DNA of 64,000 bases, from assembly GCA_001704575.1 (NCBI GenBank), contig MCAW01000001.1, forward strand, positions 78,008-142,007. Reading direction: 5' to 3'. The notes under the pieces were generated by a model that was given only the letters and a program-made list of their open reading frames with translations, ran no database searches and was not told the DNA's origin. This DNA comes from Methylophilales bacterium LSUCC0135 (GTDB lineage: Bacteria; Pseudomonadota; Gammaproteobacteria; Burkholderiales; Methylophilaceae). Below, in pieces: positions 9,168 to 20,668 of this stretch. The position numbers and the translations under genes were made by a program. Each line of letters opens with the position of its first letter. The first letter of the stretch is position 1.

Positions 9168-10298
9168 ATGATGATGCATATAGGCGAAGAGCCGGTCAGT
9201 CTTGATGCCAGCGCGCTCGGCGACTGCTGGCCGGGCATTCAGTTGTACTATCCGCCGGTCAAATATGCACCCAGCCTGGGTATATATGAAGACATGGCGC
9301 AGGCCTCGGCCCGCATGCAGAAACACGCACATTTGACGCAGGCGCATACGCTGATTTTTGACCTTGAGGACGGTTGCCGGCAGAAGGAAATGAGCCGCGA
9401 TCTGTTGCGTCAGGAGCTGCCTGAGCTGCGCAAGGTGAATCAGCAGGTGACGATCGCAATCCGTGCCAACTCGTTCCGTACCGATGAATACGAGCTCGAT
9501 ATGGCGCTGGTGCGGGATATGGGTGAATACATCGATGTCGTCATGCTGGCAAAGGCGGGCGAGGCATACGGGGCCGCAGAGGTGCGCGACCTGTCCAGTT
9601 TTCTGTTGAGCGTCAACCCGGATATCACCATCCAGCCGATTATCGAGCACCCGAAATCGCTGAAGATTGCGCCCGATCTGATGCAGTACAACACGGTAAA
9701 ACACGTGGTGTTCGGCATTCATGACTTCTCCAAGGCGATGGGCATTCATATCACGCCGGAAAACTGGATCGAAGAATTGCAGTTTTACATGAACCAGCTG
9801 ATGTTCGAGGCTCGCATCGCCGGCAAGGGCGTGATCGGGGGCGTGGAAACGCTGATCGGCAGCAGCGCGATGCCCGAGAAATTCGTGGAGCCGCATGATG
9901 TGCGGCGCTGGCTCGATCTGCATGGCGACAATGAATCGCGCGTGGTGTACAAGCATGCCTGCAAGGAGGCTGCCATGGGGTTGACCGGCAAGCAGGTGAT
10001 TCACCCCGGCCATATTCATCTTTGCAAAACCGCATATACGCCATCACCGACAGAAGTGGCACAGAAAGTGAGCATTCTCAAGGCTGCCATTGAAGCCGAT
10101 GCCCTGCTCGGCGGTGCCATCAAGTTTGAGGGCGAAATGCTGGATCCGCCGATGTTCGGCAAAGCGTTGCAGACCCTGCTCAGGGCGCATGCCCTGCGCG
10201 CCTTGACACCTGACGATATGGCATTTGCGCTGCATGTGCTGCAACTGTTGCCGGCACAGATCATCCGTCAAAACTGGCCTTATGGAGTGCTCTTATGA
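9168..10298 (+). CDS. CitE-type CoA-ester lyase C
   Basis: Third HpcH/HpaI-fold lyase of the locus and the longest (376 residues). All family acidic and basic residues are present: FDLEDG (64-69), Arg99, metal ligand Glu160 in IIEHP and Asp186 in GIHDFS, then HPGHI near the C-terminal swap segment. It overlaps the acyl-CoA ligase start by 4 bases (ATGA), linking it to CoA activation of an acid. Plausible activities are citramalyl-CoA lyase or malyl-CoA lyase; which one is inference. It differs clearly from copies A and B, so the three are paralogues and not a recent duplication. Confidence 0.8.
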   Translation: MMMHIGEEPVSLDASALGDCWPGIQLYYPPVKYAPSLGIYEDMAQASARMQKHAHLTQAHTLIFDLEDGCRQKEMSRDLLRQELPELRKVNQQVTIAIRANSFRTDEYELDMALVRDMGEYIDVVMLAKAGEAYGAAEVRDLSSFLLSVNPDITIQPIIEHPKSLKIAPDLMQYNTVKHVVFGIHDFSKAMGIHITPENWIEELQFYMNQLMFEARIAGKGVIGGVETLIGSSAMPEKFVEPHDVRRWLDLHGDNESRVVYKHACKEAAMGLTGKQVIHPGHIHLCKTAYTPSPTEVAQKVSILKAAIEADALLGGAIKFEGEMLDPPMFGKALQTLLRAHALRALTPDDMAFALHVLQLLPAQIIRQNWPYGVLL

Positions 10299-11923
10299 TG
10301 TTCACAGATTTTCCGCAATGGGAATGGCAGGTGCCCGAATATTTCAATATCGGCGCTGCCTGCACCGACCGCCATCTGGCTACTGAGTGCAAGGACAATA
10401 TCGCCATGATTGTTGAAGATGATGTGCTCGGCACATCATCCATCACGTTCAGTGAACTGGCGGAAAAAACAGACCGGTTTGCTGCAGTGCTGCATGAACT
10501 CGGCGTCAAGCCCGGTGATCGCGTATTGATTCGCCTGCCCAACAGTCTCGATTACCCGATCGCGTTTCTGGGCGCCATGAAAATGGGGGCGATTTCGGTA
10601 CCGACGTCCACCTTGCTGACAGCGGAGGAAGTCGCCTACCTGGCCAAGGATTCCGGTGCCGTCGTGCTGGTGACCGATGCCGCTGCCTGGTATGGCATGG
10701 CTGATGCCATTACTGAAACCCCGGCGTTGCGGCACATCCTGCTGTCTCAGGCCGCTGAAATCCGGACGCATAAGTGCTTCAATGTGATCGATCTGGCATC
10801 TGCATTAGACGCGGCAGATGCAGACAGCATCGCGCATCAAACCAAAGCCGAAGACCCCGCCTACCTGGTCTATACCTCAGGCACGACCGGTTACCCGAAA
10901 GGGGTACTGCACGCACATCGCGCGCTGCTCGGCCGTCAGCCTGCCTCGCGGTACTGGTTCAATTACAGTGTTCAGGTGCAGGACCGCATCATGCATTCCG
11001 GCAAGTTCAACTGGACCTATGTGCTTGGTACCGGCCTGATGGATCCGCTCTATCTGGGCAAAACCGTCATCGTGCACGAGGGCAAAAATGATGCGCAGAA
11101 ATGGCTGGATCTGATTCAGAAGCATGCGGCGACCATTTTTATCGGCGTGCCGACCATCTACCGCCAGATACTGCAGAAGACTACGATTACCGGTGAACAG
11201 CTGCCCAGCATGCGCCACTTCATGAGTGCGGGCGAACATTTGTCGGATGAAGTGCTGACCCAATGGCAGACGCGTTTCGGCCTCAATATTTACGAGGCGG
11301 TCGGCATGAGCGAATTCTCCTATTACCTGTCGCAAAGCATTTACCGGCCCATTCGTCCTGGTTCTGCCGGCTTCCCGCAGCCGGGCCATGACATCCGGCT
11401 GATGGACCCAGAAACGATGGCGCCGGTTGCTGTCGGCGAGGAGGGCATGATCTGCGTGCCGGATACCGACCCGGGCCTGTTCCTGCGTTACTGGAACCTG
11501 GATGAGGAAACCAGAAAATACAAGCATGACGGCTATTTCTTCACCGGCGATTACGCCAAATACGATGCCGATGGCTATATCTGGTTCCTCGGCCGCAAGG
11601 ATGACATCATCAAAAGCTTCGGTTATCGCGTTTCACCCTATGAGATTGAGCGCGTGTACAAGGGTCATCCGGACATTGCCGACTGTGCTGCCGTGGGCGA
11701 GGAGATCGAGAAAGACAAACTGCTGGTGGTCGCTTATGTCATTCTGAAACCGGAGGCCAAAACCACGGCGGATGAACTGCTGCAATTCGGCAAACAGCAT
11801 CTGGCTGCCTATAAATGCCCCAAGACGGTGTATCTGGCGCATGATTTTCCAAGAACCAAGAATGGAAAAATCCTGCGTAAGGACATCAATTCCACGATTG
11901 CAACCGCGAAGTCTTCAAGATGA
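10295..11923 (+). CDS. AMP-forming acyl-CoA ligase (benzoate-CoA ligase-like subfamily)
   Basis: 542-residue ANL-superfamily enzyme: P-loop YTSGTTGYPKG (193-203), acid-binding region around YEAVGMSE, hinge FTGDYAKYDADGYIWFLGRKDD, and catalytic Lys in PRTKNGKILRK near the C-terminus. The family makes acyl-adenylate then acyl-CoA. Resemblance is to the benzoate/short-acyl CoA ligase group, but the neighbours (CitE-type lyase before, class I fumarase after, each with 4-base overlaps) suggest a C4/C5 dicarboxylate such as citramalate, mesaconate or malate. Substrate unproven. Confidence 0.82.
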   Translation: MMFTDFPQWEWQVPEYFNIGAACTDRHLATECKDNIAMIVEDDVLGTSSITFSELAEKTDRFAAVLHELGVKPGDRVLIRLPNSLDYPIAFLGAMKMGAISVPTSTLLTAEEVAYLAKDSGAVVLVTDAAAWYGMADAITETPALRHILLSQAAEIRTHKCFNVIDLASALDAADADSIAHQTKAEDPAYLVYTSGTTGYPKGVLHAHRALLGRQPASRYWFNYSVQVQDRIMHSGKFNWTYVLGTGLMDPLYLGKTVIVHEGKNDAQKWLDLIQKHAATIFIGVPTIYRQILQKTTITGEQLPSMRHFMSAGEHLSDEVLTQWQTRFGLNIYEAVGMSEFSYYLSQSIYRPIRPGSAGFPQPGHDIRLMDPETMAPVAVGEEGMICVPDTDPGLFLRYWNLDEETRKYKHDGYFFTGDYAKYDADGYIWFLGRKDDIIKSFGYRVSPYEIERVYKGHPDIADCAAVGEEIEKDKLLVVAYVILKPEAKTTADELLQFGKQHLAAYKCPKTVYLAHDFPRTKNGKILRKDINSTIATAKSSR

Positions 11924-13449
11924 CTGTGATTCGGCAGGAAGATTTTATCGGGAGTATTGCCGATGCCCTGCAATACATCTCTTACTACCATCCGCTTGAT
12001 TACATTCAAGCTCTGGGGGATGCCTATGCACGCGAGGAATCGCCAGCCGCAAGGGATGCGATCGCGCAGATACTGACCAATTCACGCCTGTGCGCCGAAG
12101 GCAAGCGCCCGCTGTGTCAGGATACCGGCATCGTCATCGCGTTTCTCAAGGTCGGCATGAATGTGCGTTTCGACACCGCCATGTCGCTTGAGGACATGGT
12201 GAACGAGGGTGTCAGGCGTGCCTATCTGTTGCCGGAAAACAAATTGCGCGCCTCCATCATCACCGATCCCGCCGGCAAACGCAGTAATACCAGAGACAAC
12301 ACCCCGGCGATCGTGCATGTGACGCTGGTGCCCGGCGACAAGGTGGAAGTCAGCATTGGCGCCAAGGGTGGCGGCAGCGAGAACAAGGCAAAACTGGCCA
12401 TGCTCAACCCGAACGACAGTATTGTCGACTGGGTGCTGGAGGTGGTGCCGGAAATGGGCGCCGGTTGGTGCCCTCCAGGCATGCTGGGGATCGGTATCGG
12501 CGGCAGCGCCGAAAAAGCCATGTTGCTGGCGAAGGAATCCTTGATGGCGCCGAACGACATGCATGCATTAAAGGCGCGCGGCGCGCATAACCGGCTGGAA
12601 GAGTTGCGGCTGGAGATATACGAAAAGGTCAACGCATTGGGAATCGGAGCGCAGGGCATGGGTGGGCTGACGACCGTGCTGGACGTCAAGATTCTCGATT
12701 ACCCGACGCACGCAGCGAGCCTTCCGGTTGCCATTATTCCCAACTGCGCAGCGACCCGCCACGTGCATTTTGAGCTGGATGGCAGTGGCCCTGCAGTGCT
12801 GGTCCCACCTGATCTGGAAGACTGGCCCCAAGTAGACTGGTCGCCGGCTGCAGATGCATTGCGGGTGGATCTGAATCATATCAACCATGAACAGATAGCA
12901 TCATGGCGGCCGGGACAGACCCTGCTGCTCAGCGGAAAAATGCTGACCGGTCGCGATGCCGCGCATAAACGGGTAGCCAACATGCTGCAAAAAGGTGAAC
13001 CGCTGCCGGTGGATTTCACTGACCGCTTCATCTATTACGTCGGGCCGGTAGACCCGGTGGGCAGTGAGGTGGTCGGGCCAGCTGGTCCGACAACGGCGAC
13101 GCGCATGGATGACTTTACCGAAATGATGCTGGCAGAGACCGGTCTGCTCGGCATGATCGGCAAGGCAGAGCGCGGCGACAAGGCGATTGAAGCCATTGCC
13201 CGGCATCAGTCGGTATATCTCACCGCTGTCGGCGGCGCGGCCTATCTCGTCAGTCAGGCCATCAAAAAGGCCGAAGTGCTGGCCTTTGCAGACCTGGGCA
13301 TGGAAGCGATTTATGAATTCACGGTCAAGGACATGCCGGTCACCGTGGCGGTCGATGCGCGCGGCCAATCCATCCACAAGACGGGACCTGCGGAATGGCG
13401 GGTGAAGATCGCGCAGCGAAAGTCCGTGCAGGAAAAGCCGCTGCCTTGA
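11920..13449 (+). CDS. Class I (Fe-S) fumarate hydratase, possible mesaconase
   Basis: 509 residues, alpha and beta domains fused as in FumA/FumB. RPLCQDTG (63-70) holds the first cluster Cys66; GGGSENKAKL and WCPPGMLGIGIGGSAEKA contain further conserved ligand/substrate residues; the beta domain carries YYVGPVDPVG and AGPTTATRMD. It interconverts fumarate and malate; class I enzymes are known also to hydrate mesaconate to citramalate (E. coli FumA/B/D, Burkholderia). It overlaps the ligase stop by 4 bases, which favours a dual fumarase/mesaconase role here. Confidence 0.9.
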   Translation: MTVIRQEDFIGSIADALQYISYYHPLDYIQALGDAYAREESPAARDAIAQILTNSRLCAEGKRPLCQDTGIVIAFLKVGMNVRFDTAMSLEDMVNEGVRRAYLLPENKLRASIITDPAGKRSNTRDNTPAIVHVTLVPGDKVEVSIGAKGGGSENKAKLAMLNPNDSIVDWVLEVVPEMGAGWCPPGMLGIGIGGSAEKAMLLAKESLMAPNDMHALKARGAHNRLEELRLEIYEKVNALGIGAQGMGGLTTVLDVKILDYPTHAASLPVAIIPNCAATRHVHFELDGSGPAVLVPPDLEDWPQVDWSPAADALRVDLNHINHEQIASWRPGQTLLLSGKMLTGRDAAHKRVANMLQKGEPLPVDFTDRFIYYVGPVDPVGSEVVGPAGPTTATRMDDFTEMMLAETGLLGMIGKAERGDKAIEAIARHQSVYLTAVGGAAYLVSQAIKKAEVLAFADLGMEAIYEFTVKDMPVTVAVDARGQSIHKTGPAEWRVKIAQRKSVQEKPLP

Positions 13450-13539
13450 ATGATGGTCGACATCCGCTGATTTCCTGACAAGGCTATTGATGCCCCTGTT
13501 CAACACCATTTTTTATTTGATTGGAACGTCCACACCATC

Positions 13540-16131
13540 ATGTTAAAAGACTACGCAACGCATGTGCAGGAACGCGCCCAACAGAATCTGCCGCCATTGC
13601 CGCTCTCGGCAGAGCAGGTGGCTGAGTTGGTTGAATTGATCAAGCAGCCGCCTGCCGGTGAGGAAAAAACACTGCTGGATTTGCTCGAAAACCGCATTCC
13701 GGCAGGTGTCGATCAGGCCGCTTATGTCAAGGCGGCATTCCTCACCGATATTGCCCATCAGAAAGTTGAATGTGCACTGATTTCACCGGTCCATGCGATC
13801 AAGCTGCTCGGCACCATGCTCGGCGGCTACAACGTGCAGTCGCTGGTCAGCCTGCTTGACGGTGAACTGGCTGAACATGCAGTGCAGGCGCTGTCGCATA
13901 CCACACTCATGTTTGACGCCTTTCACGATGTCGAAGAGAAAATGAAAGCGGGCAACCCGCATGCGAGAAAACTCGTGGAATCCTGGGCGGCAGGCGAATG
14001 GTTTACCGGTGCGTCAAGACTGGCCGATGAAATCAAACTCGTGGTGTTCAAGGTGGATGGTGAAACCAATACCGATGATCTGAGCCCGGCGCAGGAAGCC
14101 TGGAGTCGCCCGGACATTCCCCTGCATGCCAAGGCCATGCTGGTCAATAAAATGCCGGAAGGCCTGAAAACGATCGAATCGCTCAAACAGCAAGGTCTGC
14201 CGCTGGCGTATGTGGGCGATGTGGTCGGCACCGGCTCATCGCGCAAATCCGCCGTCAACTCCGTGCAGTGGTATATGGGCGAGGACATTCCGCATATTCC
14301 CAACAAGCGTACCGGCGGTGTGATTCTGGGCAGCAAGATCGCGCCGATTTTTTTCAATACGGCAGAAGATTCCGGTGCTTTGCCGATTCAGTGTGATGTT
14401 TCAAACATGCAGATGGGCGATGTGATCACCATCAAGCCATACGCAGGCCAGATTCTGAATGACCAGGGCGAGGTCATTTCGACCTTTGAACTCGCGCCAA
14501 CCACCATGCCGGACGAGGTCCGTGCCGGCGGCCGTATCCCGCTGATTATCGGTCGCGGCTTGACCAGCAAGGCCCGCAAGGCACTGGCTTTGCCGCCATC
14601 CGGCTTGTTCATTCAGGCCGTCGCGCCAAAAGATAGTGGCAAGGGTTACACGCTGGCGCAGAAAATGGTCGGCCGTGCTTGTGGCCTGCCGGAAGGCACC
14701 GGTGTTCGCCCCGGCACGTATTGCGAACCCAAAGCGACCACGGTTGGCTCGCAGGACACCACGGGCGGCATGACCCGTGAGGAACTGAAAGAATTGGCCT
14801 GTCTGGGTTTCAGCGCCGATCTGGTCATGCAGAGCTTTTGCCATACCGCAGCCTACCCGAAACCGGTCGATATCAAATTGCAGCACACCTTGCCTGAATT
14901 CATGAACAGCCGCGGTGGTGTCAGCCTGAAACCCGGCGACGGCGTGATTCATTCCTGGCTCAACCGCATGGTGCTGCCCGATACGGTCGGCACCGGCGGT
15001 GACTCGCATACGCGCTTCCCGATCGGCATTTCATTTCCTGCCGGTTCCGGCCTGGTGGCGTTTGCTGCGGCGATGGGGGTGATGCCGCTCGATATGCCTG
15101 AATCGGTCCTGGTACGCTTCAAGGGCAATATGCAGCCAGGGATTACCCTGCGCGATCTGGTCAATGCCATTCCCTATGCCGCGCTTCAGGAAGGTAGTCT
15201 GACGGTTGGCAAGCAGGGCAAGAAGAATGTGTTCAACGGCCGCATTCTGGAGATTGAAGGGCTGCCGGATTTGAAGGTGGAACAGGCGTTCGAATTTGCC
15301 GATGCCTCTGCCGAACGTTCAGCCAATGGCTGTACGGTGAAGCTGAATAAAGCACCGGTGATCGAGTTTCTGCAATCCAACATCGTGCTGATGCAGAACA
15401 TGATCGATAGCGGTTATCAGGATGCCCGCACCCTGCAGCGCCGTATCGACGCCATGCAAGCCTGGCTGGCACAGCCGGAACTGCTTGAGGCCGATGCCGA
15501 TGCTGAATACGCGCATGTGATCGAGATTGATCTGGATCAGATCAAGGAGCCGCTGGTAGCGTGTCCGAACGATCCGGATAAAGTCAAATTGTTATCCGAG
15601 GTGGCAGGAGATCGCATCAATGAAGTGTTTATCGGCAGCTGCATGACCAATATCGGCCACTACCGTGCCGCAGCCAAAGTGCTGGAAGGGGCGGGCAGCA
15701 TTCCAACCCGTTTGTGGGTAGCTCCCCCAACCCGCATGGATGAGGCGCAACTGCGCGAAGAGGGCGTCTATGCCGTATTCGGTGTGGCCGGTGCCCGCAC
15801 TGAAGTGCCGGGCTGTTCGCTCTGCATGGGCAATCAGGCGCGCGTGGCGGAAGGCGCCACCGTGTTTTCGACCAGCACCCGTAATTTTGATAACCGCATG
15901 GGCAAGGATGCGCGTGTTTATCTGGGTTCGGCTGAGCTGTCGGCAGTGTGCGCCAAATTGGGCCGTATGCCGACGCATGCTGAATATCTGCAAACTCTGG
16001 GCGACAAGCTGGCCAATACTGCAGAGATATACAAATATCTCAATTTTGACCGTATGCCAGAGTATCAGACTGCTCAGGAGGGTGTGCGCAGCCATAAAAA
16101 AATTGTTCCGATTGCGGCGCAGCAGATTTGA
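13540..16131 (+). CDS. acnB: Aconitate hydratase B / 2-methylisocitrate dehydratase
   Basis: 863 residues, the AcnB arrangement: N-terminal HEAT-like domain (1-160), swivel domain with NTDDLSPA and [12 protein letters not shown], then the cluster domain with [19 protein letters not shown] and GCSLCMGN supplying cluster Cys residues. Converts citrate to isocitrate and, in methylcitrate cycles, hydrates 2-methyl-cis-aconitate to methylisocitrate, the PrpB substrate encoded at the other end of this locus. It follows fumarase by 90 bases. Confidence 0.96.
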   Translation: MLKDYATHVQERAQQNLPPLPLSAEQVAELVELIKQPPAGEEKTLLDLLENRIPAGVDQAAYVKAAFLTDIAHQKVECALISPVHAIKLLGTMLGGYNVQSLVSLLDGELAEHAVQALSHTTLMFDAFHDVEEKMKAGNPHARKLVESWAAGEWFTGASRLADEIKLVVFKVDGETNTDDLSPAQEAWSRPDIPLHAKAMLVNKMPEGLKTIESLKQQGLPLAYVGDVVGTGSSRKSAVNSVQWYMGEDIPHIPNKRTGGVILGSKIAPIFFNTAEDSGALPIQCDVSNMQMGDVITIKPYAGQILNDQGEVISTFELAPTTMPDEVRAGGRIPLIIGRGLTSKARKALALPPSGLFIQAVAPKDSGKGYTLAQKMVGRACGLPEGTGVRPGTYCEPKATTVGSQDTTGGMTREELKELACLGFSADLVMQSFCHTAAYPKPVDIKLQHTLPEFMNSRGGVSLKPGDGVIHSWLNRMVLPDTVGTGGDSHTRFPIGISFPAGSGLVAFAAAMGVMPLDMPESVLVRFKGNMQPGITLRDLVNAIPYAALQEGSLTVGKQGKKNVFNGRILEIEGLPDLKVEQAFEFADASAERSANGCTVKLNKAPVIEFLQSNIVLMQNMIDSGYQDARTLQRRIDAMQAWLAQPELLEADADAEYAHVIEIDLDQIKEPLVACPNDPDKVKLLSEVAGDRINEVFIGSCMTNIGHYRAAAKVLEGAGSIPTRLWVAPPTRMDEAQLREEGVYAVFGVAGARTEVPGCSLCMGNQARVAEGATVFSTSTRNFDNRMGKDARVYLGSAELSAVCAKLGRMPTHAEYLQTLGDKLANTAEIYKYLNFDRMPEYQTAQEGVRSHKKIVPIAAQQI

Positions 16132-16146
16132 ATCTGCAGACGGGTG

Positions 16147-16172
16147 GGTGAGTTCTACTCCCGCCGGTTTTA
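16147..16172. terminator. Weak hairpin between convergent acnB and prmB
   Basis: GGTGGG at about 16144-16149 can pair with CCCGCC before a TTTT run. The stem is short with one G-T pair, so this is only a possible acnB terminator. Confidence 0.3.
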
Positions 16173-17075
16173 TCGGGCGATGTATTGCTCCAGCTGTTCT
16201 TTGGTCAGCAGAAAGACAAATTCATCGCCGGATTCCACTTCAAGCCAGGTGAACGGCACGTTCGGATAAGCATTCATAAGCGCATCGCGATTGTGGCCGA
16301 TCTCGACGACGAGCAGGCCGTTTTCGTTCAGATGATTTGCCGCCTCGCGCAACAGCGTATGCGTGTGATCCAGCCCGGCCTCGCCGCTGCCGAGCGCCAG
16401 TTGCGGTTCGTTGCGGTACTCGTGCGGCAGCTGGGCCATCGACGGCGCATCGACATAGGGCGGGTTACTGATGATCAAATCGTAGCGCTTGCCTGAGAGC
16501 GCTGCGAACATGTCGGATTCCACCGCCGTGATACGGTCCTGCAGCCCGTAGTTCGAGATGTTGATGTTGCAGACGGCGATGGCGTCCGGGGAAATGTCCA
16601 CCACATCGATAGTGGCGTCGGGAAACGCATGCGCCAGCAAAACGCCGAGACAACCGCTACCGGTACAGATATCGGCGGCGCTTTCGATCATTTCCGCATA
16701 ATCCACCCACGGACTGAGACCGTTCTCCAGCAATTCGGCAATGAATGAGCGGGGCACGATGACGCGCTCGTCCACATAGAATTTGAAACCCTGGAGCCAG
16801 GCTTCGCGCAACAGGTAAGCAGTCGGTATGTGTTCCGTGACGCGGCGTTCGATCAGATGGGCGAGATGCTTGCGCTCGGCCTCGGTCATGCGCGCGTCAA
16901 GAAAATTCTCCAGCGTATCCAGCGGCAGATGCAGGCTGCCCATCACCAGCCAGACCGCTTCGTCATAGGCATTATCGGTGCCGTGACCGAAGAAAATATC
17001 GGATGCCTCGAAACGGCTCACGCAATAGCGTAACCAGTCGCGGATGGTGTGAAGCTCGGTATGGATGTTGGTCAT
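16170..17075 (-). CDS. prmB: 50S ribosomal protein L3 glutamine methyltransferase PrmB
   Basis: 301-residue SAM-dependent methyltransferase. The SAM loop is TGSGCLGVLLAHAFPDA and the catalytic NPPYVDAPSM motif marks N5-glutamine methyltransferases; GHGTDNAYDEAVWLV near the N-terminus separates PrmB from the release-factor enzyme PrmC. The frame is open 51 codons further upstream, but that stretch encodes the ACAGAG repeat and part of dapE, so ATG 17075 is chosen. Convergent with acnB. Confidence 0.9.
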   Translation of the reverse strand: MTNIHTELHTIRDWLRYCVSRFEASDIFFGHGTDNAYDEAVWLVMGSLHLPLDTLENFLDARMTEAERKHLAHLIERRVTEHIPTAYLLREAWLQGFKFYVDERVIVPRSFIAELLENGLSPWVDYAEMIESAADICTGSGCLGVLLAHAFPDATIDVVDISPDAIAVCNINISNYGLQDRITAVESDMFAALSGKRYDLIISNPPYVDAPSMAQLPHEYRNEPQLALGSGEAGLDHTHTLLREAANHLNENGLLVVEIGHNRDALMNAYPNVPFTWLEVESGDEFVFLLTKEQLEQYIAR

Positions 17076-17134
17076 TCTTGAATTCTGGCAATTATGGCAA
17101 ATGGAAGTAGTGAGTCTGCCATTATGCTTTGTGC

Positions 17135-17152
17135 GCTCTGTGTCCTCTGTGG

Positions 17153-17154
<2 letters not shown>
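17135..17154 (-). repeat. ACAGAG-family dispersed repeat copy overlapping the dapE stop
   Basis: CTCTGTGTCCTCTGTGG is the inverse form of the repeat seen at 44324-44350. Its end overlaps the first bases of the dapE stop codon (17153-17155). Confidence 0.65.
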
Positions 17155-18295
<1,141 letters not shown>

Positions 18296-18640
18296 TCAGA
18301 GCAGCTTTCCATAAGTGGTTTCATCGAAGCCGAGGCAAAACACCCGGCCGTCCCTGACCAGCACCGGCCGTTTGATGACCGAGCTTTTATCCATCATGAG
18401 CCGGATCGCCGTTGCGTTGTCGGCGACAGCAGCTTTGCTTGCTTCATCGAGATTTCGCCAGGTCATGCCGGCACGGTTGACCAGCTTTTCCCATGGGAAT
18501 TGCGTCAGCCAGTTTTCCAGCGTGGCGGCATCAATGCCCTGTTTCTTGAAGTCGTGAAATTCGTAAGCCACGCCATGACTTTCCAGCCAGCTTCTGGCTT
18601 TTTTAACCGTAGTGCAATTGGGGATGCCGTAAAGTTTCAA
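18296..18640 (-). CDS. ArsC/Spx-like reductase (YffB type)
   Basis: 114-residue thioredoxin-fold protein with NCTTVKKARSWLE at 8-20 (Cys9) and the ArsC-family Arg in KRPVLVRDGR. It directly abuts dapE, a pairing common in proteobacteria, where the family is called YffB. Function is unknown; arsenate reduction has not been supported for this group. Confidence 0.85.
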   Translation of the reverse strand: MKLYGIPNCTTVKKARSWLESHGVAYEFHDFKKQGIDAATLENWLTQFPWEKLVNRAGMTWRNLDEASKAAVADNATAIRLMMDKSSVIKRPVLVRDGRVFCLGFDETTYGKLL

Positions 18641-18680
18641 GGCGTGTCTCCGAATTTAAAAGGTCTGAAAAATTCCTGAA

Positions 18681-18799
18681 TTTAAGCCAGGCGAGCGCAG
18701 ATAAGACGCGAAGGTCAGCGCGCAACGACGAGACAGTACATACAGTACGGCGAGGAGTCGCGCAGCGCAACCGACAACGTATTATCAAGCGCAGTAGGC

Positions 18800-18804
<5 letters not shown>
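18681..18804. repeat. About 124-bp intergenic element bounded by TTTAAGCC/GGCTTAAA
   Basis: Between dapD and the ArsC-like gene lies a GC-rich segment with terminal inverted octamers at 18681-18688 and 18797-18804. Inside are CAGTACATACAGTAC and several GCGCG motifs. The right end overlaps the dapD stop codon. It looks like a non-coding dispersed element, but I find no second copy in this window. Confidence 0.45.
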
Positions 18805-19627
<823 letters not shown>

Positions 19628-19762
19628 GGTGCTTTCCCGGATAATTACAATAAAACCGCTATTTTACCCGTAAAGTCGGTCTGCCCGAAACCGCAGCCTG
19701 CGGCAGGGCCGGCCCGCAGGCCGCCATCGCTTCAGCCTGACGGGCGCCGGCGCGGACGTGAC

Positions 19763-20584
19763 TTATTTTTTTGCGGCCTGATAGAGCGGCATCACCGAGG
19801 GAATCATGGTTTTCAGGTCGGCGATGCGGTTTTCGCTGGCGGGGTGTGTGCTGAGGAACTCCGGCGGTGTGCTGCCGCCTTGCTGCCCCATTTTCTGCCA
19901 TAGCGTGACTGCGGCGTTGGGGTTCTAACCGGCGCGAGCGGCCAGTTCCAGCCCCATGCGGTCGGCTTCGCGCTCCTGCTCGCGGCTGTTGGGCAGCGCG
20001 AAGAATAATGTCGAACCCAAGGCTGCCGCCTGCACGCCGACGGTAGCGGCATTCTGGTTTTTCGAGGCGCCTGCCAGTACCGCGAGACCGACCAGGCCGG
20101 CCTGCTGGGCGTAAGCAATCGACATGCGTTCGCGGCCATGCTCGCGCAGGGCATGGGCAATTTCGTGGCCGATGACGGCAGCAAGTTCGTCGTCTGTGGC
20201 TTTCAGTTTGTCGATCAGTCCGCTGAATACCATGATCTTGCCGCCGGGCATGCAGTAGGCGTTGACCTGGTCATTCTGCTCGACATTGACTTCCCATTTC
20301 CACTGTAATGCGTCCTGGCGGAAATGGCCGGTTTGCCGGATCAGTTTCTGCGAAATGTTGCGCACCCGCGTGATTTGTGCGGCATTGGTATTCAAGGTTT
20401 TTTTCTCGCTGGCTTCTTTCAGTGTGGCGAGGTAGCTCTCGGTCGACATGGCGACGACCTGTTGCTCGGAGAGCATCATGAACTGCTTGCGCTCGACGCC
20501 GGAAACGCTGGGGTTGGTCGTGGTGGCGCAGCCGGAGAGCAGGGTGGCGGCGAGAATGAAACCGGTGAGGCTGGATTTTTTCAT
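19763..20584 (-). pseudogene. M48 lipoprotein peptidase interrupted by in-frame TAG
   Basis: Starts as an M48 metallopeptidase with a lipobox (LSGC, Cys19), zinc motif HEIAH (140-144) and third ligand Glu206 in EREADRM. At 19925-19927 codon 220 is TAG. Beyond it the same frame continues without another stop for 53 sensible family residues (NPNAAVTLWQKMG, LSTHPASENRI) to TAA at 19763-19765. A Tyr codon at that position (ARAGYNP) is usual, so one base change, TAC/TAT to TAG, explains it. The catalytic residues are kept, so the 219-residue product could be partly active. Sequencing error is possible. Confidence 0.85.
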
Positions 20585-20668
20585 GATAAGCGTCCTTGAG
20601 ATCGTACTCTGTGCTATAGAAATTATAACGATAGGACCGCGAATTGTGCGTTCGATTCCGCCGGCGAT

